Shown one piece after another: positions 1 through 11,400 of a stretch of DNA of 64,000 bases; position 1 is the stretch's first letter; each line of letters starts with the position of its first letter. The translations under genes and the position numbers were made by a program. This stretch comes from Flammula alnicola (Eukaryota; Basidiomycota; Agaricomycetes; Agaricales; Strophariaceae): positions 124,001 through 188,000 of the forward strand of contig JADNRV010000108.1 in NCBI GenBank assembly GCA_015499995.1, read 5' to 3'. Below the pieces are notes generated by a model. The model did no database searches. It had not been told where the DNA came from and saw only the letters and a list, made by a program, of their open reading frames with translations.

Positions 1-665
1 CTCTTGTGCAGTTAATGACACCAACTCCCTTTCATGCAGGTAACGACACCGAGGGTATCAAAACCGGTATGTAGCAGCCCAACCTCGCCGGCGCCTCTGC
101 TAACACCCCTTGTGCAGTTAACAATGCCGAGGGTACCCATACCACCCTTTCCTGCAGGTAACGATGTCTCCTGCAGGTAACAATGTCTCCTGCAGGTAAC
201 AATGTCTTGTGCAGTTAATGACACCAACCCCCTTCTCGTGCAGGTAACGACGCCCCGAAACCGGTACGTAGAAGCCCATCCCCGCCAGTGCCGTGCCCCT
301 GCTAACCCCCATACCCCTCTCATGCAGGTAATGACACCGCTTGACCACCTAGCTGGTACCCATACCCCCCTCTCGTGCGGGTAACAACGCTGAGGGTACA
401 GAAACCAGCGTAGCAGCCCAACCCTGCCGGCACCTCTGCTAATACCCCGCTTGCGCAGTTAACGATGCTGAGGGTACCCATACCCCCTTCTCCTGCAGGT
501 AACGACACTGAGGGTATCGAAACCGGTACGTACCTGCAGGTAACGACATTTTGTGCAGTTAATGATGCCAACCCCCTTCTCGTGCAGGTAACGACGCTGG
601 GGGGACCAAAACTGGTATGTAGCAGCCCAACCCCGCCAGTGCCGCCCCCTACTATACAGTTGGCT
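1..665. repeat. degenerate minisatellite at left edge
   Basis: Short modules recur throughout: TGCAGGTAACGAC, TGTGCAGTTAATGA, GAGGGTAYCGAAACCGGTACGTA and AGCAGCCCAACCCCGCC. They follow one another in variable order, giving several higher-order copies of roughly 60-100 bp. No coding pattern is credible; long open frames here simply translate the repeat. The array continues off the left edge. Confidence 0.8.
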
Positions 666-666
666 G

Positions 667-3600
667 GTGCAAGCTGAATGGTACTGGTTGAATACCGCGG
701 GTAACCCGCCAACCCCTGCTGAGGGTACGGGTAAGGTATGGGTCAGAAAAACTCAACCCGTACCCTTACCCCACTGTACCCTACCCGAAACCCGCACGGG
801 TTCTCAAACCCGTGACAATCCCTACGAGCAACACCCAAACACTCAAAAGCCAGACATAATGTTGGGAGACTTTAATATGGTAGAAGATGAAATTGATCGA
901 CTACCGATGCACGCAGACCTTGAAGAAACTGTAAATGAACTTGATGAATTAAAGTCAGAACTAGGACTGAGGGATGGATGGAGAGACACATTCCCAACGA
1001 CGAAATCCTACACTTTTCTCCAAACAAACCAGACACATTCACAGTCGAGGATTGACAGAATATACACCACTAATACCATACTCAGGACGGCCAGAGAGTG
1101 GAAAATAGAGACAAGTGGAATCACAAATGCTGACCATAGGATGGTTACCGTGAAAATAGTTGACGAGAATAGTCCTGACACAGGAAAAGGGAGATGGTCC
1201 ATACCAGCCCACCTTCTCAAGGATAAACCACTTCAAGACTATATCCAAGAACGGGGGAAAAAAGCTGAAACAGATATTCAGGACCTGGAAAAGCGCCCAG
1301 ATAGATGTCCAAATCACAACCCACAAACCATATATGCAAAATTCAAACGAGATATCATGGATATGGCTAGGAAAAGAGACCGTGCAATAGTTCCAAAAAT
1401 TACTCAAGCTATTCGAAATTATGAAAAAGACCTTGAGCAAGTGAATAATGATGAGGAACGAACAGAAGCCGAAAAGGCTGAAGAATCATCCAAAATTACA
1501 GAGAAAATAGCGGAGTTGCAGAGAAAAAAACACGCCAAGAAACGAATTGATGTCGCTGTAAGAAATCGGATTGAAGGGGAAACAGTGAGCAAATACTGGA
1601 CCCAAATTAACAAGGAAGTAAAACCACGAGACATGATCTATGCACTGGCCAAGCCAAATGCGAACCCGAATGAGGATCCCTATGAAAAACAATCACAAAA
1701 GATGGCCGAGTTGGCTCGAAATTATCATGCTGAACTACAAGGAGTCGGAGCTGAAGTGGAACCACAAGTACGAGATGAGAACACAAGGAAAGTTCTACAG
1801 GCAATTAAAGCCAGAACGACAGAGGAACAGAGGAAGATTCTAAGTGCTAAAGTAACTGAGGCAGAAGTTGAACAGGCTCTGAAAAAGACCCATAATGGAA
1901 AAGCAGCTGGAATCGATGGAATAACTTATGAACTCTGGAAGTCAATTGATAGTAAGTATCAGAAAAGTAAGGATACGGAAACCCCAGCCTTCAATCTGAT
2001 CAAATTAATAACAAGTGTCTTCAATGACATCGAAGCAAATGGGGTTGTTCCCTCGACAAGGTTCTCTGAGGGGTGGATGTGTCCTCTCTATAAGAAAAAT
2101 GACCGTAATGATATCGCAAATTATTGTCCCTTGACGATGCTGAACACTGATTATAAAGTGTTCACAAAGGTCCTCGCCACAAAATTATCTCAAGTAGCCC
2201 CATCATTATTACATAAAAGCCAAGCTGGATTTGTACCAGGACGAAAAATAGTAGACCAAACCAAGCTTATCGAAACAATGATCGACTACGCAGAAGCGAA
2301 TGAAGAGAATGGGTTGATAGTGGCATTGGACCAGGAAAAGGCATATGACAAAGTTGCCCACGACTACTTGTGGAAAGCTCTACAAATCTTCGACATCCCT
2401 AAAGAATTCATAAACACGGTCAAAGCCCTATATGAGCACGCGGAAACTCGTGTCATGATTAATGGACACCTGAGCTCAACCTATAGAGTGATACGTGGAG
2501 TAAGACAAGGAGACCCGATGTCATGTCTCCTATTTGACCTGGCAATTGAGCCGCTGGCTACAAGAATGCGAGAATCAGATCTCCAGGGATTTAAAATTCC
2601 AGGGAGTGAGGAAAAACTAATCGCAAATCTTTTTGCCGATGATACAACAACCTTTCTATCCGAAAGTGATAGCTTTGAGGATTTACAAAAGATACTGGAT
2701 GAATGGTGCACAGCATCAACAGCGAAATTTAACATTCAGAAAACGGAAATCATACCCATTGGAACACCAGAATTCTGAGACCAAGTGTTCGAAACAAGAA
2801 AGGTTAAGCCTAACCAGGAAGAAATCCCCCGGAACATGCACATAGTCAAGGATGGTGAAGCCGTTAGAATTTTGGGAGCCTGGATAGGAAACAACGTAAA
2901 TGTCGAGGAAATTTGGGCACCCATGCTCGAGAAAATTGACCACAAACTAGACAATTGGGCAAAAAATAATCCTACAATAGAAGGACGCAAGTTAATAGTG
3001 CAAATGGTAATAGGCGGCATGACTCAATATCTGGCTGTTGTTCAAGGCATGCCGGCATCAGTTGAAAAACGTATTGTTAAAAGAGTACGCAAATTCATAT
3101 GGAATGAGAAGAACTTCTCGCCTGTGAATGAACAGACACTATATGCACCTATTGAAGTTGGTGGTAGAGCCGTATTGGACATTGCGGCAAGAAATGAAGC
3201 AATAAGTCTTATGTGGCTTAAAACTTACCTTGAATTTGGATCGGACAGACCGATGTGGGCGCTGGTAGCAGATGCCTTGATGGCCAAGAAGACACCTAAA
3301 TCGGAAAAAGGGGTCAAAATGGAAGTAAGACAAAACACCTACTTACAATCTTGGAAAACGTCACAAGGAACCCATGCCGTCAAAAGTGTTCGTGGGCTTC
3401 ATAAGGCGGCAGAAAAATTTGGACTACGTCCAGAAGGACTTGCATTCTCGCAAGAAATACGGAGAGCAATGCCAATATGGTATCACAGGGAAGCAGATCC
3501 CAAAGTTCGAAGCATGGCTCGTTCTAATGTGAGCCAATGTTTAATGTTCAAACACAAAATAAGAACAGTAGGGGAAATGGAGAGGGAAGCAAATACCTTG

Positions 3601-5196
3601 GATGACCCAAACCATGAACCTGACGAAAATTGCCGATGTGAAGGCTGCCGCCGCGCAAAGGAAAACCAGATCAACTGTGCTAACCCACATGCATGCTCCA
3701 CGAGAGCCAGAAATATATTAAACACACTACCTCCAAAATGGCACCCTGAAACGTCAACAGAACAATATGAAGATAACGAAAACAGTGAAGATTCGTTCCG
3801 AAAAGGAATAATCACAACAGGTGGCCTCACAAATGTATTCCGGGTCTTCACGGAGGGAGAAACAACGAATGAAATGCCCCTCCTACATGAAAATGTAGAG
3901 GAGGAAAACCAAAGTAAGACCGTGACAGTCGACACTGTGATTTTCGACAATGGCAAAATCACAGGAGTTGGCATATATTACGACGAAGACGATGAACAAA
4001 ATCAAGCCATTAGGCTACCGAATAGGTTCAAGCAAACCGCACAAACAGGAGAATTATCTGCAATTAAAATAGCATCGGAAAACCTGACAAATGTGGGCGA
4101 ATTGTGCGTGAATATAAACTCAAGAATGACAATAGACTCACTCTTAAAAAGGAGAGCGAAAATGGAAGACCAAGGCTACGTGGGAGTCCAAAATAAGGAG
4201 CTCATACAAGCAACGGTGGCGAGTATGAGAAAACGTCGCAAAAGAACTAAACTCAAATTAGTTCGGAATAAACAAAAAGACGCGAGGGCTCAAGAAGCGG
4301 ATACTCTGGCTGATGAAGGGGCCTTGAAACATACCTGTGACGAGATTGATTTGGCGATTGACCAAACAATGAAACTTACAGGTGCGACGTTAAGTAAAAT
4401 GACTCAGTCACTAGCCTATAAGATGATCAGAGAACGGAAGATGTTAAAATACACGAAAAGAAACCGTACAAAAGTGAACATAAAAGCGACACAAAGTGCC
4501 GCAAAAGCCGCCTTTGGAGTTGACATTGCAGAAGAGAAAATTTGGAGGTCGATAAGAAATAAAGACCTGTCGAGGAACATCAGATACTTTATGTGGATGG
4601 TAACCCATGACGCGTACATGATAGGGACACAATGGCTACGACCAACTCTCTCTGCTGAAATGCAAGAAAGGAGCAAATGTCGACACTGTGATGATGCCAT
4701 CGAAACGATGGAGCACATCCTAACGGAATGCAAAGCATCAGGTCAAGAAGAAGTATGGCAATTAGTAAAGAACCTATGGGAAATGAAAAGTGACACACCG
4801 TGGCCCGAACTCTCTCTAGGGACAATACTAGCGAGCGCCAGCGCTAAATTCCCACTACAAGGAGAAGCACGACTCTACCGAGTGATGGTCCCCGAAGCGG
4901 CACACTTAATATGGAAAATGAGATGCACAAGAGTAATCCAGAATGAGAATGAAGCCACGACCGAAGTCGAAGCTAATAGGAAACTATTGAAAAGCATTAA
5001 CGCAAGACTTGAGATGGATTGCAAAATGACCAACCCAAAGTACGGGAAGAAAGCACTTAGGAAAGACATAGTGTTAGACACATGGAAAGGTACCCTCAAG
5101 AATGAGGAGGCTCTCCCTCAGGACTGGACCAGGGAGAGTGGGGTTTTAGTGGGTATCGAGCCGCAGGAGAACGATGGAAGGGGAAGAGATAGATAG
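667..5196 (+). pseudogene. LINE polyprotein: endonuclease / reverse transcriptase / RNase H, one in-frame stop
   Basis: One reading frame runs from the flanking DNA to 5196, broken only by a TGA at 2776-2778; the frame is the same on both sides. Endonuclease remnant: LGDFNMVED near 860-890. Reverse transcriptase: about 1850-2760, with the catalytic FADD motif near 2632-2643. A Cys cluster (CRCEGC...CANPHAC) lies near 3630-3700. An RNase H-like domain with acidic residues spans about 3930-4340. A Cys/His zinc-binding motif (CRHC...H..C) lies near 4677-4730. The stop falls where related LINEs have Arg (motif IG..E[F/Y]R...TRK), so CGA to TGA is the simplest change. The first ~50 codons are host or repeat sequence, not LINE. 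The copy is probably dead because it is both truncated and interrupted. Confidence 0.88.
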
Positions 5197-5410
5197 ATAA
5201 GGTAAGGCACAGATATGGGATGGAAGCGGCTCCGAGTCCCACACTTCGTGCGTAAAGCATTTCCTCACGGTGACAACTAACAAATCTCGGGGTTTAAATC
5301 CCCTGAACAACACAAGCGGGCCCGAAGTGTCGATTTTGTCGTATGCTGACAGGCTGGGATCTTAACGGTCTCAACGCTCCACCAAAAAAAAAAAAAAAAA
5401 AAAAAAAAAA
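815..5410 (+). mobile_element. 5'-truncated non-LTR retrotransposon (LINE) with poly-A tail
   Basis: A LINE in sense orientation. It starts inside the apurinic endonuclease domain, so the 5' end is lost, as is usual for target-primed reverse transcription. It ends in 27 consecutive A residues at 5384-5410. Domain order is endonuclease C-terminus, reverse transcriptase, Cys-rich cluster, RNase H and a C-terminal Cys/His zinc-binding region, resembling Tad1-like fungal elements. The 5' limit is approximate, set where endonuclease-like coding begins. I found no clear target-site duplication. The 3' end lies 45 bp from the stop codon of the convergent MFS gene, so the element probably landed in that gene's 3' UTR. 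Confidence 0.9.
5384..5410 (+). other. LINE poly-A tail
   Basis: An uninterrupted run of 27 A residues directly after the LINE 3' UTR (5197-5383). Its length and lack of decay suggest a fairly recent insertion. Confidence 0.9.
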
Positions 5411-5454
5411 GTTACGATATCCAACGACCATGACAAGAAAGAGTGCTGATTTCA

Positions 5455-8400
5455 TTAATTGGTGTCCCCAACTGAATATCCGATGTCTACCCATGCTCTC
5501 AATCGTTCTCCGTGGCATATGATAAACCAAAGCGCCCTGTGGAGGATCAGATACATATAGCTTTCATGTGACTGAGAGAGTAGGCTTACCCATAAGATAT
5601 CCATACCAGTACAGCGCACAGGGCATTAGTTTCAACGACGCCAAAGCGGTCGATCATGGGAAGGGAAATTGCTACCGCTACCGAAATTATCAGAGACCGT
5701 AGGGCGCTTGAATAATATAGTCAATGGTAGAAATCTGAGCACCGCATTGAATGATAAATACCTGTTGGCTGCTAAGCTTTCCGCACTTCGAGAATGCATG
5801 ATGTCGACGAGATATGCAGCGCATGGACCAAACGCCATATCGACCTGTGGCAACACAGAGAGGTTACGTTAAGAATGAGGAATCGAGATGAGACGGCATG
5901 GGACCACTCACTCCTACACCATTGGCGAATAAGCAGATTAAACTCAGAACCAGACCAGGAGTTCCATCAACAAACCGGTTCACTAAACCGGAGACGAGAA
6001 TCGAGGTAGGAACAATGGTCAGGATTGGGAAGAGAGCGGCCCTCAGCCGGTCCTCGGGATACCAGATTCCACCGCGTTTTTGTCGCCACCGGATGACTGT
6101 GCGATCCGATACGGGCCCTATTATGACTGCCCCCACTGTAATCAAAGGGTAAGGTTCGCTGGACGAGACCTTATGAAGCAGCATTGACGACGAACCCAAA
6201 TTTCCAAGCCCTGAGGGCAGAAAACAGGCCCCAATCAAGGCCTCATTGTGTACATTATAGCGCTCGCCCTTGACAGTATCAAAATCCAATATGAGATGCT
6301 TGTTCTCCTTTATAGATAGAACAAACGACATACGATAGTGTACGCCAGGGGTATCAGTTGCACTAGAAATTGCTCAATGTTAGCTAATGCTTTCTCCGGA
6401 GACCGGCATATACGTACCCCAAACAGTTGTAATGCAAGCAGATAAGATTATCGCCTAAGTACAATCAATAGTGTCAATAATCCGCAGCAGTTTACGGTGC
6501 ATAGGACTCACAATCGCGAATAAAGTCGGACCGCGAAGAAGCCACAGAGGTCGGAGAGGGTTGACAAATGTGAACCCCTTCTTTTGTTTCATTTTATCGA
6601 TATCTCTTTCGCCCGGTTGACTCGTCTCGGGCAGTAGAAAATACAGAAAAGAGAATGCAATAAGACCGAGAACGCCTAGGGTTCCTTGCATAGCTCTCCA
6701 CGAGTAATAATGGGTTGCGTAACCTTCGTTAATTAATAACGTCAAGATTCATGGCCCTCTCGCATTTAATAGAGGTACAGATCAACTCACCTCCAGCGAG
6801 AGGAGCGAGAGATGGGCCGACGAGTGTAGCCTTGACGAATCCGCTGTCATTCTCACTCAGAAAAGTTGGTTTGAGGTGTACTCACAGCGAAAAATACACT
6901 CATCGCCCGGCCTCTTTCTTCGATTTTGAAGATATCTCCGATGACGCCTGTGCCAACGACAGATGCTGGAGAGGCACCCATGGCCTGAATAAATCTCCAT
7001 GTCAGGAGAGATGGTATACTTCTGGCAGTAGAAACACCAATGGAGCCGATGAAGAGGACAGGCAGAGTACAGAGATAGACAGGTCTTCGTCCATCTACCA
7101 CGAGTAATGAAGGAGTTGGCCAAAAAAATGAGAGTAAGGCGCATTAATTACTTACAGAACGTGGAATAGGTGGCACCGACAAGAGCCCCAATCGACATTG
7201 CAAACATAGATAGACTGACAGCTAGACTAATAGAATATAGATCGTTCATTATTTAATATCGATCTCCAAGAATAATAAATAAATAACTCACTTGACGATT
7301 TCGCCTGTTGATCCTAGGTCTTAGGAGAAGTCCTGTGAACCGATCAAACTTTGAAAGTCCGACCGTGAACCGTGAACCGCGCGCTGCCCCGCCAACAGCA
7401 CCGCCACGCTCCCACAAAGACTTCGCCATCGATTCACAAGACTTCGCCACGGTTCACAACTTGTTGGCGGGTGGGAACGGCGATTCACAACTTTGGCAGG
7501 TGCGATTCACAATTTGGGACCCTCAATTCACAATTTGATTCACGACTTTTGGCAGGGGATTGGGTCCGAATGGCGAAGTCTTAGCAGGACTTGACAGACT
7601 TCGCCATTCCCACACTAGGCTTCACCTAGGCTTCACCGCTGCCTCCCTCCTCTCGTCTCAGCCTCCCTCACCCCTCTTCAGCCTCCCTCACCCCTCTCGC
7701 TCATCGCAATCACTCATCGCGTTATGTGGCATTCAGCTAGATTGCCCAGCAGCTAGATTGCCCAGCGCCACCTACTCACTCACCGTCGTACTCACCATCG
7801 TCACTGTTACATTGTATCTACATGGTGCTCACGAGCGCCGTCGTCAGCCAGATCGAATGACGAGGACAGTGGTGCTGACGACGGCGCACCGTCTGCCTTG
7901 GCCACGCCTCCCTCGCTGCCTTGGCCACGCCTCCCTCGCTGCCTTGGCCACACCTCGCTGCTCGCTGCTTCGCCACACCTCGCACCTCGCTGCTTCGCCA
8001 CACTTCGCTGAACCTCGCCACACCTCGCTGCCTACTACTCGCGACTCCACCACTACTCGCGACTCCACACCTCGCTGAACCTCGCCACACCTCGCTGCCT
8101 CGCCACACCTCGCTGCCTACTACTCGTGACTCCCACCACTCGCGACTCCACACCTCGCTGAACCTCGCCACACCTCGCTGCCCACTACTCGCGACTCCCA
8201 CCACTACTCGCGACTCCATCAGTCCACCTCGCTGCCTACTACTCGCGCTCGCTGCCTACTACTCGCGACTCCACCACTACTCGCGACTACTCGCGACTCC
8301 ACCCGTCAACAATCGCGGAAACGTTAACCACCTCGCCACACCTTGCCGCCTACTACTCGCGAGTAGTTCGCGACTACTCGTGACTCCAACTCGCGACTCC

Positions 8401-11400
8401 ACCACTCGCGACTCCACCACTACTCGCGACTCCACCAGTCAACGTCTCCGTTAGCAGATCATAGCAGATCACCTCGCCACCTACTACTCGCGACTCTACT
8501 TCAGTCAACAAATCCGCGGCAGTCGGCGGCACTGGGCGCCTTCACATTTTGTTGACTGACTTATCATACCCTCTCTCCCTCTTCAGCCCTTTCACCATTC
8601 ACAGCCCTATTCACAGCATTCATTTCGGGGCATGTGCCCTGTCGCACCACCGGGCATGCCCGTCGCACCACCGGGCATGCCCGTCGCACCACGTCGCACC
8701 ACTTCTCGTGTCGCACGTTCAGCGGCTCTCTCACGTCGCGCCTCCTCCCTCTCGTGTCAGCGCGACATGAGTACCTTACCTCTTGCAGTAGCCTCATCCG
8801 CCCTTCTCGTCACCATTACCTTATCTCTTGCAGTAGCCTCATCCGCCCTTCTTGCCACCATAGCCTTGTTAATAGACATTGAATGTCATTATTAAATTGT
8901 ATAATAGATAAGATAGATACGAGTAGATATGAGTAATATAGACAAGTAATATAGACAAGGTAATATAGACAAGTAGTTATAGACAAGTAGTATAGACATG
9001 AAAAATATGATTGATACAAAAGAAAGCATATAAACAGAGGACGGTGCACGTTGTATGAGTAGATTGATCAGTTGTCGTCGCTTATGGATCGTTTCCGTTT
9101 CTTGGGCTGTATGCTTCGTTGAAATTGACTCAAACTTCTCCCATCTCGCAAATCATCAAAATGGGAGACAGCTTCAGCGGAGCTATGTCCGGACTTGATC
9201 CTGTCCTCAACGCGGTGAATAAAGAAAAAGAAATTTGACCAGATCTTGCGAGCCTGCAAGTGATATAAGTGATATATAAACTGTCAGAGATAGCGTACAT
9301 ACCTTGTCATCGTTTCGAGGTCTCCAGGATGGAAATCTCCCTCGATGTGTCTCCTGGCTTTTTAAATTACCCCATCTTGCATCGATCAATCGCAAGGGAG
9401 GTTTTCGGCCAATATCAATCACAAAGGTTCCCTCGTCCCAGGCTTGCCAAAGTGATTTGACATCGGAATAGTCACCGAGACTACCAGGTGCATAAGAAGG
9501 CCAAAGATCTGAAGGGTTTGCAATCTTTTCGAATATGTATTGCCATGTGCAATCGTGGATAGTGAAAGATGGATAACTCGAGGATGTGAACGCACTGCAA
9601 GGGGGAAGAATCAAGTCGTGCTGAGTTTGCGGGGGTGGTTGACCTGGAGAAGCCGGTAATGATAAGGGAAGAACGTGATAGATATGATGACCAGATGTTG
9701 AATCATTTGCGGGGTTAACAGATTAGATGCACTTAGACTCGGAGATGGCGCGGGCGCGGACACAACTGAGCTTGGACCGGCAGACGTAGCGCTAACAGCT
9801 ATAGAGAAACCTGATCGTGTTGGTGACTCAGGAAGAGATGTTCGTGTCAGAGATGTTCGTGTCGGTGGAGCAGGTTGGAAATGCGGCATTGCGTGAGACG
9901 GCCCAGCAGATATGAATGATGGTGATGGTGACGGATTGCGGCAGTGTGAGCGGTGTTTTGACGGTGAGAAAGGTTCTGTACGTCGGGTAATGACTGACAG
10001 TCGGGAATTGGTGGTCTCCATGACCTGCCTTAATCCATGGAGTTCAGCAGAAACGGAGGAGAATGCATTTCGTGTTGGGGTTTCTTGAAATGTTCGTTCA
10101 ACAAGTGATGATTGATGTCGTGCGAGCTCTTCTTGCTCAAGTAAGCCTGGCCACTGTTGAAGGAATGATTTCGCTTCACTACTGGAAAGAACTTTGAGGC
10201 GCTTTATGATTCCTGACTCTGGGAATTGGGTTTGAATGGCGCTTATTGCCTAATATGTGGTGGGAATTTTAGCATACAGTCAATGAACGCCACAAATCTC
10301 TGACTTACTCGCCAGAAAAAAGGCCGAAGACTCTGTAAAAGCTCCAAGAAATTAATGGTTCCTTGATTCTTACAGCCCCCTACTCGGAGGGTTGCAAGGG
10401 CATCCTCACAAAATGGGAAAATTTGCCTTTGCAGTGATTCTGGAACCTGAACTTCTGCCCAGGGCACAAAATAGCTCTCGCCTACGGGGAAACCGGCTAA
10501 AGCTACGGCCGCCTATGGTGAGAAATAGTTAGATGGATTGTAAATTATAATTATCTCCTGAGAATGTTAGCATACCACTTTGGGGATTTTTGACCCATAT
10601 ACCTCTCGTCTCGTATTTCCTTCCCAATGGCCCGTTGCGTCAACTTGATCTGCTGGAACACTGCATGAAATTTATGAGATTTATTTATTTTGAATAAATA
10701 ACTCAATGATACTTACCCCATTTCTTCGAGAACTGGGGGCAAGCTCCGGCGAGCGAGATGGGTTTTTTTGTTGGAAGTTATTGAAGTAGGCTCTAGAAAT
10801 GAGCTATACATACGTCCTAGGGCATCTCCAGTGATTGGACGACCAACAGCTCTTCCAAATAATAGAGGAACCTAATTCCATGCATATAAGGAGGAATTCC
10901 CATACAGCATAATAAACAACATACCCTGCGCCATGAGGCTGCATTTTTCCAGTCCCAGTCCGGTACGTGAGAGAGAAGCTTCTCTTGATCAAACATAAAA
11001 TGAAGGAGAATTGCAAGAGCACCAACTGGGCACCTCAGAGGATTGCGATGCGGTAAAGCGAAGCTGTAAGTAGGTTCGGTTTTCTAGATCACAAATCAGC
11101 ATTCTATTTTTAAATAAAAAATTAATTACATACACCTGGTTGAGCTGTTTTTGTCTCGTAAAGCATAGATAGAACTCCAAAAACTTGCCGATTTACTGGT
11201 GAAATTTGTCCATTATGGTCAGTGTAATTTGGAAGGCGCAGGTAGAATGGCTGAATACACGCCATCAGCATAGAGACAAGCTCATCGCTTCGATTGAGCG
11301 TTGAGCACTGCCATGTCCATGCAAAATGTGCTTTAATAATTGATGGCACTAGTGCAAATTTATACGTATAAGAAAGCAATAAGAAGGCATGAGAAAATCT

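Noticed and set aside
800..5430. Target-site duplication for the LINE
   Set aside because: No convincing match between the bases after the poly-A and any stretch near the 5' truncation.
5455..7318. MFS sequence first read as a truncated pseudogene
   Set aside because: The missing N-terminal exons were found at 13131-13400 beyond the Crypton-type element, and the splice structure is intact.
7818..8219. Long minus-strand open frame
   Set aside because: It is translation of the CTCGCCACACC/CTCGCGACTCC minisatellite, with a repetitive peptide.
9600..9720. Apparent frameshift in the linker of the Crypton recombinase gene
   Set aside because: A GT-AG intron (9691-9621) restores the frame exactly.
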